A stretch of DNA of 64,000 bases from Scleroderma bovista (GCA_037178675.1 JAYMGJ010000473.1:214529-278528); one strand, 5' to 3'. Positions 10,990-22,702 are shown, counted from the first letter of the stretch. The notes: generated by a model from the letters alone, not told the origin. Translations and numbers: made by a program.

Positions 10990-13020
10990 TACTGTGCTGA
11001 CTACCAAAAATGTGGACTATTGATTAGACAATATTGTATACTGTTGGTGTGATAGTGTTGATTACCAAAGATGTGTAGCTTGGATTATCTAATGTTGTGT
11101 ACTATTGGTGTGGTAGTGCTGATTACCAAAAATGCGGACTATTGATTAGCCAATGTTGTGTAGCATTGTTGTTGTTGTAGTGTACTACCAGAAATGTGTA
11201 GTATTGATTACCTGATGTTGTGTACTGTTGGTGTGGTAGTGTTGATTACCAAAATGCGGACTATGGATTACCCAATGTTGTGTAGTGTTGTTGTTGTAGT
11301 GTTGATTACCAAAAATGTGTAGCTTGGATTACCTAATGTTGTGTACTGTTGGTGTGGTAGTGCTGATTACCAAAAATGCGGACTATTAGCCAATATTGTG
11401 TAGTGTTGATTACCAAAAATGTGAACTATTGATCAACCAATGTTGTGTAGTGTTGTTGTTGTAGTGTTGATTACCAAAAATGTGTAGCTTGGATTACCTA
11501 ATGTTGTGCACTGTTGGTGTGATAGTGCTGATTACCAAAAATGTGTAGCTTGGATTACCTAATGTTGTGTACTGTTGGTGTGGTAGTGCTGATTACCAAA
11601 AATGCGGACTATTAGCCAATATTGTGTAATGTTGTTGTTGTAGTGTACTACCAGAAATGTGTAGTATTGATTACCTAATGTTGTGTACTATTGATGTGGT
11701 AGTGTTGATTACCAAAAATGCGAACTATTGATCAACCAATATTGTGTGGTATTGTTGTAGTGTACTACCAAAAATGTGTAGTACTGATTACCTAATGTTG
11801 TGTAGTGTTGGTGTGGTAGTGTTGATTATTAAAAATGCGGACCATTGATCAGCCAATATTGTGTAGTTTGGATTACCTAATGGTGTGTACTGTTGGTGCA
11901 GTAGTGCTGATTACCAAAAATGCGGACTATTGATTAGCCAATAGTGTGTTGTTGTGGTAGTATTGATTACCTAATGTTGTGTACTGTAGGTGTGGTAGTG
12001 TTGATTACCAAAAATGCGGACTATTGATTAGTCAATATTGTGTAGTGTTGATTACCAAAAATGTGTAGTTTGGATTACCTAATGTTGTGTACTGTTGGTG
12101 TGATAGTACTGATTATCAAAAATGCGGACTGTTGATTAGTTGTTGTAGTGTACTACCAAAAATGTGTAGTATTGATTATCTAATGTTGTGTACTGTTGGT
12201 GTAGTAGTGTTGATTATCTAAAATGCGGACTATTGATTAGTTGTGGTAGTGTACTACCAAAAATGTGTAGTATTGATTATCTAATGTTGTGTACTGTTGG
12301 TGTAGTAGTGTTGATTATCTAAAATGCGGACTATTGATTAGTTGTTGTAGTGTACTACCAACAATGTGTAGTTTGGATGACCTAATGTTGTGTACTGTTG
12401 GTGTGGTAGTGTTGATTATCAAAAATGCGGACTATTGATTAGCCAATATTGTGTAGTGTTGATTACCAAAAATGTGTAGCTTGGATTACCTAATGTTGTG
12501 TACTGTTGGTGTAGTAGTGCTGATTATCAAAAATGCGGACTATTGATTAGCCAATATTGTGCAGTGTTGTTGTTGTAGTGTACTACCAAAAATGTGTAGT
12601 ATTGATTACCTAATGTTAGGTACTCTTGGTGTGGTAGTGCTGATTACCAAAAATGCGGACTATTGATCAACCAATATTGTGTGGTGTTGTTGTAGTGTAC
12701 TACCAAAAATGTGTAGTACTGATTACCTAATGTGGTGTAGTGTTGATGTGATAGTGTTCATTACCAAAAATGCGGACTGTTGATTAGCCATTATTGTGTA
12801 GTATTGTTGTGCACTACCCAAAATTTGTAGTGTTGATTACCCAATGTTGTGTAGTGTTGATTACCAAAAGTGCGGACTTCTGATTAGCCATTATTGTGTA
12901 GTGTTGATTATCAAAAATGCGGACCATTGATTAGGAAATGTAGTGTAGTGTTTGTGTATTGGAGTTGATTACCAACATTGTGTAGTTTTCATTAACTAAA
13001 TTCAGTAGTGTCAACACTGA
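10990..13020. repeat. FB-A left arm minisatellite 2
   Basis: Dozens of imperfect copies are built from GTTGATTACCAAAAATGCGG, ACTATTGATTAGCCAATATT and GTGTAGTGTTG, in composite units of about 70-130 bp. The part from about 11790 onward is mirrored almost exactly in 13848-15329. The part from 10990 to 11790 has no surviving partner. Confidence 0.9.
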
Positions 13021-13172
13021 TTACATAAGCTCTCCAAGCGCCACTACTCCCAAAACATAACCATATTTGGTCAATAGTTGACTTCAAATATTCCCACCTT
13101 TGTTCTGGTACTTTTCTTCCCCTTCTGTGCTTCATCCCTGGTCCAAATGTACTGTAAAAATGATTCTGTATC

Positions 13173-13847
13173 CCATATTACCCTATAGGATCATCATTGG
13201 ACCCTCATCTAAGTGTGCAAGGGGCTCTGTATCCCCAGAGAGTACTGCAGGGTTAAAAACACCAAACATGTTCGCATTTTTGATACATTCAACATATCAA
13301 CTTAAGAAATGCATCCCCATACAGGGGATATATGTACCTACAACATATTTACAGTCCACAGCATGGGATCCATCTCCTGGTGCGATGTTTTATGTTTTTC
13401 CTTTGCAGACATATCACCATGGCAGGCAATTACTAGGAGGGATGGTGCCCACTGGATGGTCTCCACTGGTATTACTATGCTATACGCAAGTCCCAATATA
13501 ATCTAGTGAGCAGCTGACCGCTCCAAGAGGAGCAGCATAGAAAACAGCACTTTCATAACAATAGGTGCTGTATGGTCCTCCAGATCAGGTATGCACAATA
13601 TGACTATCTCAAAGGCTGGTGGATACCATACAGGAGTGGCTACAATTTACTCAAGTCAATACCGCTTGATGTGGGGGAGGGAAGGGCACAATAACATACA
13701 GAAGGCGTGGGAAAATACCCCACAAAATGCGGAGATATGCAAAAACATGACATATCACACAACACATAACATCTACTGACCTAGAAATGCTACCAACAGC
13801 CTACTAATATCACATAATGCTTATACTCAGCTGTTCCTGACATGCTT
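13173..13847. other. FB-A central loop
   Basis: This is the single-copy spacer between the two arms, with no convincing gene. The stretch 13703-13766 (GGCGTGGGAAAA, then ATGCGGAGA, then CACACAACAC) is shared with the foldback relic at 2939 and with FB-B at 33899. Open frames of up to 133 residues have no recognisable content. Confidence 0.7.
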
Positions 13848-15329
13848 GATACAGAATCATTTTTACAGTACATTTGGACCAGGGATGAAGCACAGAAGGG
13901 GAAGAAAAGTACCAGAACAAAGGTGGGAATATTTGAAGTCAACTATTGACCAAATATGGTTATGTTTTGGGAGTAGTGGCGCTTGGAGAGCTTATGTAAT
14001 CAGTGTTGACACTACTGAATTTAGTTAATGAAAACTACACAATATTGGTAATCAACTCCAATACACAAACACTACACTACATTTCCTAATCAATGGTCCG
14101 CATTTTTGATAATCAACACTACACAATAATGGCTAATCAGAAGTCCGCACTTTTGGTAATCAACACTACACAACATTGGGTAATCAACACTACAAATTTT
14201 GGGTAGTGCACAACAACAATACTACACAATAATGGCTAATCAACAGTCCGCATTTTTGGTAATGAACACTATCACATCAACACTACACCACATTAGGTAA
14301 TCAGTACTACACATTTTTGGTAGTACACTACAACAACACCACACAATATTGGTTGATCAATAGTTCGCATTTTTGGTAATCAGCACTACCACACCAAGAG
14401 TACCTAACATTAGGTAATCAATACTACACATTTTTGGTAGTACACTACAACAACAACACTGCACAATATTGGCTAACCAATAGTCCGCATTTTTGATAAT
14501 CATCACTACTACACCAACAGTACACAACATTAGGTAATCCAAGCTACACATCTTTGGTAATCAACACTACACAATATTGGCTAATCAATAGTCCGCATTT
14601 TTGATAAGCAACACTACCATGCCAACAATACACAACATTAGGTAATCCAAACTACACATTTTTGGTAATCAACACTACACAATATTGGCTAATCAATAGT
14701 CCGCATTTTTGATAATCAACACTACCACACCAACAGTACACAACATTAGGTCATCCAAACTACACATTTTTGGTAGTACACTACAACAACTAATCAATAG
14801 TCCGCATTTTAGATAATCAACACTACTACACCAACAGTACACAACATTAGATAATCAATACTACACATTTTTGGTAGTACACTACCACAACTAATCAATA
14901 GTCCGCATTTTAGATAATCAACACTACTACACCAACAGTACACAACATTAGATAATCAATACTACACATTTTTGGTAGTACACTACAACAACTAATCAAC
15001 AGTCCGCATTTTTGATAATCAGTACTATCACACCAACAGTACACAACATTAGGTAATCCAAACTACACATTTTTGGTAATCAACACTACACAATATTGAC
15101 TAATCAATAGTCCGCATTTTTGGTAATCAACACTACCACACCTACAGTACACAACATTAGGTAATCAATACTACCACAACAACACACTATTGGCTAATCA
15201 ATAGTCCGCATTTTTGGTAATCAGCACTACTGCACCAACAGTACACACCATTAGGTAATCCAAACTACACAATATTGGCTGATCAATGGTCCGCATTTTT
15301 AATAATCAACACTACCACACCAACACTAC
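13848..15329. repeat. FB-A right arm, truncated by gypsy 2
   Basis: This is a nearly exact reverse complement of about 11790-13172, including the repeat arrays. It stops at the gypsy 2 LTR at 15330. Confidence 0.9.
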
Positions 15330-15700
15330 TGAGATGACCCTAGGCAGAACACCTAAGACCCAACTACACACAAGACTCTGAGGAGGAATAGGATGCGAGT
15401 ATCTAGAGCAATAACCCAAGATGAGCTCGAATGGAGAGCCTCTGGGTGCTGGATTGCACTGTATATATACTACTCTACACGAGGGCTACGCAAGGCTATC
15501 CATGAGGCTATGTACTGTGCTAAGCTATGCTAAGTGACGTCATAGTGGAGCTAAGGCTATGCGGGATGACATCAAGGGAAGCAGCGTGTACAGCGTGAGG
15601 CGCAGGTCTAGACTAGGTAGATAAGATACGGCTGTACACTAAGATAAGATAAACGCTATCTAACCACAGATTAGATAAGACAAAAAGCTGGTCCGTTACA
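15330..15700 (-). repeat. gypsy 2 3' LTR, 371 bp
   Basis: The minus strand reads TGTAACGGACCAGC... and ends ...GGTCATCTCA, giving TG...CA termini. It has a TATATATA box near 15461-15468 and lies just downstream of the gypsy 2 Pol stop. A solo copy is at 49113-49482. The matching 5' LTR is missing from the right side. Confidence 0.9.
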
Positions 15701-15713
15701 CCACTCCCCCCTC
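15701..15713 (-). promoter_or_regulatory. gypsy 2 polypurine tract
   Basis: On the minus strand GAGGGGGGAGTGG directly abuts the 3' LTR. This is the expected plus-strand primer site of a Ty3/gypsy element. Confidence 0.75.
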
Positions 15714-17752
15714 AGGTGCAGGATTCCAGACTGCAGAACTGAGTGTTGCAAACCGTCAGGTTTTCGGGGATATGACTAAATAACGAGTCAAAGTCCGCTT
15801 GGGTCATACAAAGTTTACGAGGAGTAGAGGGGTTTTCTCGATAAAAGTGCTCGACTACCAGAGGGGAATTCTTCAAGTTTGATGCGGGTTCCCAGGTCCT
15901 CTCATGTTCTTCGTATCCTTTCCAGTGTACCAAGTACTGGAGCTGCCTTTTATAAATACGAGAAGCTACTATATAGTCCACTTCGTATCCTTCATCGTGT
16001 TCTTCAGACACATGCACCGGGCCGGGCTGAGATACAGGCTGTCCTGGAAGAGGACCTAAATAAGGCTTTACACGCGACACATTCACAACCGGGTGAATCT
16101 GAAGAGTTTTCAGGAGCTTAAGCTCGACCGCATTCGGGGTTACGCGAGTGACCTCATAGGGGCCAATCCACTTCTCAGTAAGCTTTTTAGAAGCGTGATT
16201 CAGCATATGAAGATTGTCCATAGAGAGCCAGACTTGCTGACCCACAACATAGTCCGGGGCAGGATTTCTATGCTTATCTGCCTGAAGCTTCATATTTTGT
16301 TTAGCCTTCTCAGAAGACTCAACAACTTTGTTAAATATAGAGGCGAAGTCCTTAGCCGCTGGGGCTACTGTATCCACAGGCTCTACACCCATCCGAGGGG
16401 AATAACTCCGGGTAATTCCAAACGGTGAATCAGTAGTAACATCCGAGACCGTGTTGTTCCAGACGAACTGGGCAATTTTGATCCACTTAGCCCATTCATT
16501 CTGCCGATCATTTACGTAGGTTCGGAGATACTGATTAATTTCGCGGTTCAACCGCTCCGTTTGCCCATCGGTTTGAGGATGAAACACCATAGACATCTTC
16601 CTTTTAACGCCTAAGAGTCTATACAACTCCCCCAGGAAGTTGCTTGCGAAGACCGATCCATGGTCAGACACTACTGACGATGGGAGTCCATGCTGACACC
16701 AGACGTGGTCTCTAAATAACTCAGCGGTCGATAATGCGGTTTCCTCTTTTGTACAAGGCACAAACACAACCTCCTTTGAGAACTGATCGACAACCACTAA
16801 TATATAATTATACCCGAGGGATTCCGGCATCTCGGTAAAGTCCATAGTGACGTCAAGCCACGGGCCACTAGGGGTAGGGAGAGGAATGAGACTTCCAGAA
16901 GTCTTCTGATTCGAAACCTTTGACTGCTGACACTTTTGACAGTGCTTTACATAGGTTTGAATCTGCTCTTTCATCCCTTTCCAAGAATAGTGCTTCCGGA
17001 GCGCATTATAAGTAGCTTTTACTCCTTTATGCCCAGCAACAGGAGTGTCATGAAAGTCCGTGATGAGCGACTGTCGCTCTTCATAAGTTTGATCAGTGAC
17101 GTTGATCAACCTAATAGATACTGGATTTAACAGGACCTGGTCCTTGTTATCCTCGGAACTAGACACATAATGGTCCGACCGCCTACTAAGTGGATCTGCA
17201 ACGTGCATCTGGGTTCCCTTCTTATAAATTAAGGAGTAATTAAAGCGTGTCATCCACATTTGCCAGCACGCTTGGTGCTTAGACAGATTCTGTGACTTCG
17301 TAAAATACGTTAAGTTCTGATGGTCCATATATATCTCAAAAGCATAAGGAGTGGCTTCGAGATAATGGCACCAGGCCTCTGTTGCTTTTATAATGGCCAG
17401 CATTTCTTTGTCGTGAATAGGATAATTTCGTTCGGGAGGCGTCATCGAGTGTGACATGTACGCAACGGGTCTGAATTCGCCATCTTCGTACTTCACAGAT
17501 ATCACTCCCCCGACGGCGAACTCAGACGCGTCTGTTTCCAGGCAGAATTCGCAGTCCTGGTCGGGGTACTGTAATACCGGAGCACGAGTAAACACAGCCT
17601 TCAGGGCTTCGAACGCAGCGCGTTCCCTTCCTCCGAAGTTAAATACCGTATCCTTACACGTAAGGTCCGTCATGGGCCGAGCCATGATTGCATAATCCTT
17701 AATAAAGCATCTATAGAAATTACTGAGACCTAAGAACGCGCGAACTTGCTTA
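15712..17752 (-). CDS. gypsy 2 Pol, C-terminal part: RNase H, integrase, chromodomain
   Basis: This open frame of about 680 codons encodes the connection and RNase H (ETDASEFAVGG, HDKEMLAIIKATEAW), the integrase HHCC finger (GHKGVKATYNALRKHY ... HCQKC), the catalytic core (VTMDF, VVSDHGSVF, HPQTDGQTER, giving D, D and E), and a C-terminal chromodomain (YLVHWKGYEEHERTWEPASNL) about 90 residues from the end. Chromodomains of this class direct integration to heterochromatin. The N-terminal end is cut at 17752 by the Tc1 element, and the same frame resumes at 20723. No stop lies inside this part. Confidence 0.93.
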
Positions 17753-17821
17753 CAGCTGTTTTCGGAAAGGTTGGCAGTCGTGTCGTGATTTTTTTGTTTA
17801 CACATTGTTTGTACTCAGTAG
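17753..17821 (+). repeat. Tc1 element left TIR, 69 bp
   Basis: This is identical to the reverse complement of 20652-20720. The plus-strand gene starts 16 bases inside it. Confidence 0.95.
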
Positions 17822-17836
17822 AAATTCGTACTGTGA

Positions 17837-19428
17837 ATGGATTCATACGCTGGGATGGATCCAACAACTTCGCGGGTTCTGCAGGTCCTAGACTTACCTC
17901 AACTTATGCTCGAAGAAGATTACTATGCCTCTGACAGTGATCACGATCTTACTCTCAATGGTTCAGCTATCACATATGATGGCAGCCGAGCTGACCCTGA
18001 AGATGACGACACGACACTCAACCCTGATGACGATGAGCTAGACTTGCCAAACCCCCTTCAGAGCAAGCCTCCAACCCCCACACCCCCTCCGATTGTTGGC
18101 AAGAAGCGCAAACGAGGTAAGCTAGCGCATATATTGTGTCTGAACAGCCATGACCACTTTGTACATAATCGTACTTCATAGGCAAGGAAAACACGACCCC
18201 AGAGGAGCCCAAAGGTCCAAAGGAGGTCTCATACCTTGTGTCTATCTTCTCTGCAGCTGAGATGAAGAAGGCAAAGAGCAAACGAGAGCCAATGAACGAG
18301 TCTATTGACCTCTCGATCGAGGTGCCCTGGGACACCCTCAAGGCACAGGTTCTCGCCAAAATTGTGAAGACCCTGAAGCCAGAACTCATCAAATTCGAGG
18401 ACTATACCATGACATACTATATCAGCCGTATTCTCCCCAAACCTGGCCTATCTCTTGCTGTCCAAGAAGACTTTGATGGGCTGATGAAGCGCGTGAAAGG
18501 AATGCCATTGAAGGTCCCGATCGTGAATATTGTTGTTGTCCAAGTCACTCAGCCACCTGTGGCTACGCAGGGACAGAAGTTGGACCCTCGGAGTGATGAC
18601 GAGGCTGCTGTACCTGCCGCAAAGGGTCCAAAACGTGTATGATAGATCTTATTTACAGTCAACCTACCTGGCTTTGCACATAACTCACATTTTTCGTAGA
18701 AGGAATCAGCTGCAGTTCTCCCTGGAAACGAGAAAAAAATCAAGAACATTCAGCTTCTCCGTGACAAGTGGACCTGTAAGAAACCTGACTCGGCGTGTTC
18801 ATCCACGCACTGTTATGTGCTGCCGGACACTGGGGAGCACTTCCCACTTGGGCACGAACACTTTGATTGTTGGGCAGCTGCAATGGTACAAATACAGTCG
18901 TCTAATTGTTCAATTACTGACATCGTAATTGAGTCGAAGAATGACAATGACCCATCTTGTGCCACAGTGGACAAGCCACCCAACCACCGTCTTTTCGATG
19001 CCAAGAAGTCATCACTTAGCCCCGTCCTGCAAAGGCGCCTTGACATGCAGTCCAAGGCTTCTGCCTCAACACAGGCTTCGGCACCTGTCTTCAATTTTAC
19101 GATCGGGAATGAGCTCGCCAGTCTCTTCCGCCCTCAAGTACCCCTGCCAGTTCCTCCCACAATACAATCAGTCTCTGCACCCTTCGAAGAGAATGGATTG
19201 CTCATTCCATCAGGCCGTGCCACTGGACCTGACATGCCTATCATTCGTTTTTGCCTTGCTTACCAACTTGATGACAGCATTGCCGAGAAGTTTGTGTCAC
19301 ACTCATTGAAAGAGGCACGTTTATTGCGGTTTGTGCGGTTTGCTGACCTGAAGGAGATGGGATTCAAGTTCGGAGAAATTGCTGCTCTTCATGATGCTAT
19401 CGAAAAATGGTCTATCCCTGCTGTCTAG
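17837..19428 (+). CDS. second protein of the Tc1/mariner element, unknown function
   Basis: I predict three exons (17837-18116, 18182-18636, 18700-19428) giving 487 residues, with GT-AG introns of 65 and 63 bp. A further in-frame 48 bp intron beginning GTACAA at 18886 is possible. The N-terminus is acidic, followed by a basic GKKRKRGK patch that could be a nuclear localisation signal. A Cys/His-rich segment follows (KWTCKKPDSAC, THCYVLPDTGEHF, LGHEHFDCWAAAM), then a Ser/Pro-rich linker. The C-terminus (FADLKEMGFKFGEIAALHDA) resembles a SAM-like helical module. I recognise it as a recurring Agaricomycete hypothetical protein type, without a known role. A DNA-binding or transposase-partner role is inference. 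It runs convergent to the transposase, with about 107 bases between stops. Confidence 0.8.
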
Positions 19429-19535
19429 TAATTTCCTTGCAGTGTTCAGCTCGAGTCTCATGACTTGTAACATATCATTGTGTACTACTGCTATGTCATA
19501 ATACATTGGTCCATGTCGAGTAGCAAACATTTGGC

Positions 19536-20612
19536 TCAAAAGTAACCTCCATGCATAAAGTATCCGTGTGCATCATCAGCTGTGATGATTTCACAGACCT
19601 CATAGAGATCATACATGATTGCATCCCCACGCTCCGATCCTCCATAGTATGCCTGGTTGCGACGAAGAAAATACTTGATCTTGGAGAAGGCTTCTTCAAT
19701 AGGGTTGAGATCTGGTGAGTAAGGTGGAAGGAATTCAATCCGAACACCTATGGACATCAAATCAATCAGTACGAGTAAGCTAGAAAAGGCGACAAAACAT
19801 ACCAAAATGATCTGCGAGCTCAAGGATTTCGGGGCCATGATGAATGGATGCATTGTCCATCACGAGGACACTGAGTGGGCCAGGATACGGAGAACACTTT
19901 GGCAGCTAGAAAAAGGTGAGTAAGTCGGCCAGATACAAATAGAACAAGTGCATACAATGGTATATTCCAACCACTGAAGGAATAACGCCTTGGTCATTGC
20001 ACCCTCAATGACTGTGGCTGCTGATATGCCCTCGAGAGTGAGCAGGGCATCCATCGTGAATCGTCGGCCACGAATGAATGGTTGTTTCTTCACTGCTCGA
20101 ATTCCCTTCTGGGATCGTCCATACCGCCTCCCAATTGTCCGCTCATCTTTTGAAACCTCGTCAATGAATCCAATCTCACTGGCATCATACTGAGCCATGC
20201 GAGCAATGAATTCAGCACGACGACCTTCATCACGCTCCATTGCAATACGTTTCAGCTTCTTGTAGCTCACACCAGCACGTTGGAGCTCTGCAAAGACCGT
20301 CTTGAAATGGATAGAGATGAATCGGTTGGTGCGGAGAAGGGTGACAAGTTCATCCAGGAAGTAGTCAGGATTGCTGCGAATAAGCTGAAGGAGATAATCA
20401 AGGTCCTCGCGATCAAGTTGACGAGCACGACCACGGATCCCTGTTGGGTGATTGACGACATCACCTGTCTCCCTCCAGAGCTTCAGGATGCGAAACCAGG
20501 TCCTCTTGGAGATGCTACAGCAGTCAAGGATCTCCTGCAGCCTTAGCAGTCGACGTTCATAAAGCCTGATGGCTGCGAGCTTGACATCGCGACTGATCTT
20601 TCGATATGCCAT
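19536..20612 (-). CDS. Tc1/mariner DD34E transposase
   Basis: This cuts and pastes the surrounding element. Exons 20612-19956, 19905-19803 and 19747-19536 join to 323 residues; the introns are 50 and 55 bp with GT...AG ends (GTATGC/CTAG and GTATGT/ATAG). The N-terminal helix-turn-helix (VKLAAIRLYERRLLRLQEIL, SISKRTWFRILKLW) should bind the TIRs. The catalytic residues are D in IGFIDEVSKDE, D in VMDNASIHHG and E in SPDLNPIEEAF, with 34 residues between the last two. All residues are intact and 323 residues is normal for the family. The start codon lies 40 bases inside the right TIR. Confidence 0.93.
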
Positions 20613-20651
20613 GTATTAGCTAGTAGGGAACTTCGGACTCGGAGGTGCTGA

Positions 20652-20720
20652 CTACTGAGTACAAACAATGTGTAAACAAAAAAATCACGACACGACTGCC
20701 AACCTTTCCGAAAACAGCTG
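20652..20720 (-). repeat. Tc1 element right TIR, 69 bp
   Basis: This is a perfect inverted copy of 17753-17821. It is likely to carry the transposase promoter, as no other sequence separates it from the start codon except 39 bases. Confidence 0.95.
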
Positions 20721-21615
20721 TAACATTTGTCGGCTCAGGCCACTTCAAAATAGCATTAACCTTTTCAGGGTCCATTTTAATCCCATCACATGAAACGATC
20801 ATACCGAGGAAGTCGACTTTGGTGACACGGAAGCAACACTTCTCGGGTTTGACGTAAAGATCATTATCACGTAACCGTTTCAAGACTTCCAGCACGATTC
20901 TATCATGCTTTTCCTGGTCGTCCGTGTTCGTAAATATCATTAAGTCATCTATATACACCACACAGACATCAGACATATCGTGGAAGATTTCGTTCATCAT
21001 CTTCTGGAATGTCGCGGGTGAATTACAGAGACCGAAATACATAACCAACGGCTCGAAAGCCCCTTTGTGTGTTACAAACACAGCTTTCCATTCGTCGCCT
21101 TCGCGAATCCTCACATTGTTGTATCCCCACTGAAGGTCCATTTTTGTGAAGAGTTTACAACCCTTGAGCTTGTCAACAAGCTGAGAGATAAGCGGCAGCG
21201 GATAGTTATTCTTAATTGTCCAGTTGTTTACATAACGGTAATCCTGTACCATGCGCTTCTTGCCATCCTTCTTTGGGATAAAGAAGACCGGTGACATCTG
21301 CTGACTAATAGAAGGCCGAATATATCCTTTTGCAAGCTGGTCATCTAGGAACAATTTAACTTCCTTTTGTTCATCAACAGAGAGCGGTATAAGTCTCCCC
21401 TTTTTAGGCGGGAAGTCTTCTTTTAGGTCAATTCCATGATCCCAAGGTTTTCTAAGCGGCATGTGCTCCAACGACTTTTTACTAAATACGTCGAGGAACT
21501 CCCAATACTCTTTAGGCACTTGCTTTTGAGCCTCTTCTAGGGTCAACTCATCAATAGTGACCTTTGATTCATGAGCTTTCAAAGCTTGTACCCAAGTTTC
21601 CTGAGTTTCGTTCTC
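20721..21615 (-). pseudogene. gypsy 2 Pol, reverse transcriptase part
   Basis: This continues the gypsy 2 polyprotein upstream of the Tc1 insertion. It contains the pre-RT region (QVPKEYWEFLDVFSKK), RT motifs (FFIPKKDGKKRMVQDYR, FTKMDLQWGYNNVRI, FGLCNSPATFQ) and the catalytic VYIDDLMIF. It is open from the TGA at 21616-21618 down to the TA duplication. The first open Met (21582) is not a real start, because the frame continues from the protease across that TGA, where gypsy 1 has CAG. Confidence 0.9.
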
Positions 21616-22443
21616 TCATAATAACTTAGCGAAGTGTGTCTCCAAAAGTGACTTGCACTCCGGAGGACACTGAGTTAAATTAACTTCGCCGGTAACCCAA
21701 TCTATATCGGGATTATGCTTCTGAAGCCAAGTGTGGCCGAGGATAAGTGGAACCTTTCTGAGGCATGTGACAGCACACCACAGCTTTTCAGCATGCTTCC
21801 CAATACCGACTGTAAGCAATACATAATGCGTGATGTCACCCTCCTGATTCCTAGTGCCATCTAAGTTAAGCACAGGGACGGGTTTCACCAGCTTAGATAA
21901 TTGCAAACGCTGATCAAGAGCCCAGCTCCTGTCGACAAAGCATCCAGTAGCACCACTGTCTAGCAGGGTGTCTACTTCAATAGTATTAAGGGGCCTGCGG
22001 ATGCGGACCGGTACCGTCACTTCACGTTCCATTGTGAAGGACCTTCGCAAATCAAGAGAAACCTCCAAGTTGCCGGCGGGACTTTCCGGTTCCTTAGATG
22101 CCAAAACGGGAGAAAGATTATTCTTATTCAACCGGGAATTAAGCACGCTCGATTTTACTTCTGGCGCCGAGCCCTTTGCAGGGACCCCCTTAGAAGGTAC
22201 AGTATAGTCCGAGTCACAGTCCATGGTATCAACAGGCAACACAGAGTAGCAAGAAGGGGAAACAGAGACAGGAGAAACTACAGAAGACACTTTTTTATGG
22301 GTTTTCGCTATTTTTGTATGTAACAAAGCAATGCGATATTTAAATATTTTGGAAACAGCAGGAGAAGTAGCACAAGATAGTCTATAGTCCAAAATACGTA
22401 CAGCAGTGTCCAACGAAGATTCAAGAGCGAGGGTGCCCGACAC
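21616..22443 (-). pseudogene. gypsy 2 protease region
   Basis: This retroviral-type aspartic protease processes Gag-Pol. The motif DTLLDSGATGCFVD holds the catalytic Asp, and VPLILGHTWLQKHN is the second conserved hydrophobic-G stretch. The frame ends in a premature TGA that separates it from the RT. The upstream part is a Ser/Pro/Lys-rich linker. An upstream stop precedes Met at 22443, so whether this is the native Pol start is uncertain. The equivalent region is deleted in gypsy 1. Confidence 0.85.
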
Positions 22444-22601
22444 GTCCTCACTCTCTAATCTTTTAAATCTTTGAAAAACGCCTGCATTTCTGCAAACGTC
22501 ATTCCTCTTACCGCATTTAGCCGGTCATCCTCTGGCTGGGCTTGCACTGCCCGTGCTTGTGGTTGCCCACGACGAGGGCAGTGTGGCTTTGTGCACTTGC
22601 G
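22444..22601 (-). pseudogene. gypsy 2 Gag C-terminal remnant
   Basis: One minus-strand frame reads KCTKPHCPRRGQPQARAVQ ... MTFAEMQAFFKDLKD and then a stop. This fits the end of a Gag with a decayed Cys-rich knuckle. Its 5' side runs into the FB-A terminal repeat at 22601, so gag and the 5' LTR of gypsy 2 were deleted together with part of the FB-A arm. Confidence 0.5.
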
Positions 22602-22702
22602 TGTTTTGCGAGCGTTGGCCGGCGTTGGCTAGTCCCACCTTTACAGGCAAATGTACATGTCAGATGACCCACTTTTGTGAGGGTTTTTGACTGAACTACC
22701 TG
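22602..22702 (-). repeat. FB-A right terminal inverted repeat
   Basis: This matches 10159-10258 in inverse orientation. It ends ...GACTGAACTACCTG next to the AAGACTTC duplication. Confidence 0.85.

Larger units (their letters stand above)
17753..20720. mobile_element. two-gene Tc1/mariner element
   Basis: This is a 2968 bp element with perfect 69 bp terminal inverted repeats starting CAGCTGTTTTCGG, flanked by TA on both sides (17751-17752, 20721-20722). Removing it with one TA restores the gypsy 2 RT frame (TNVKQVR). It carries two convergent genes, an intron-containing DD34E transposase (minus) and an unknown protein (plus). Identical termini, intact CpGs and open frames mark it as the youngest insertion in the window. 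It may be mobile, but that is inference. Confidence 0.95.
10159..22702. mobile_element. foldback DNA element FB-A, with nested gypsy 2
   Basis: This is inserted in the gypsy 1 integrase with an 8-bp duplication, AAGACTTC (10151-10158 and 22703-22710). Removing the insert and one copy restores the integrase reading frame. Terminal inverted repeats of about 100 bp (10159-10258, 22602-22702) contain TAGTTCAGTCAAAAACCC. Long arms of tandem repeats follow: left to 13172, right from 13848, with a 675 bp loop. Gypsy 2 lies in the right arm, and about 1.5 kb of that arm next to the right terminus is gone. No transposase belongs to FB-A itself, so it is non-autonomous. The 8-bp duplication is compatible with hAT or Zisupton/KDZ-type elements; the class is unproven. 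Confidence 0.8.

Noticed and set aside
13100..13501. 133-residue frame in the FB-A loop
   Set aside because: It starts in the inverted arm, lacks motifs, and an overlapping frame of similar quality exists. No support for coding.
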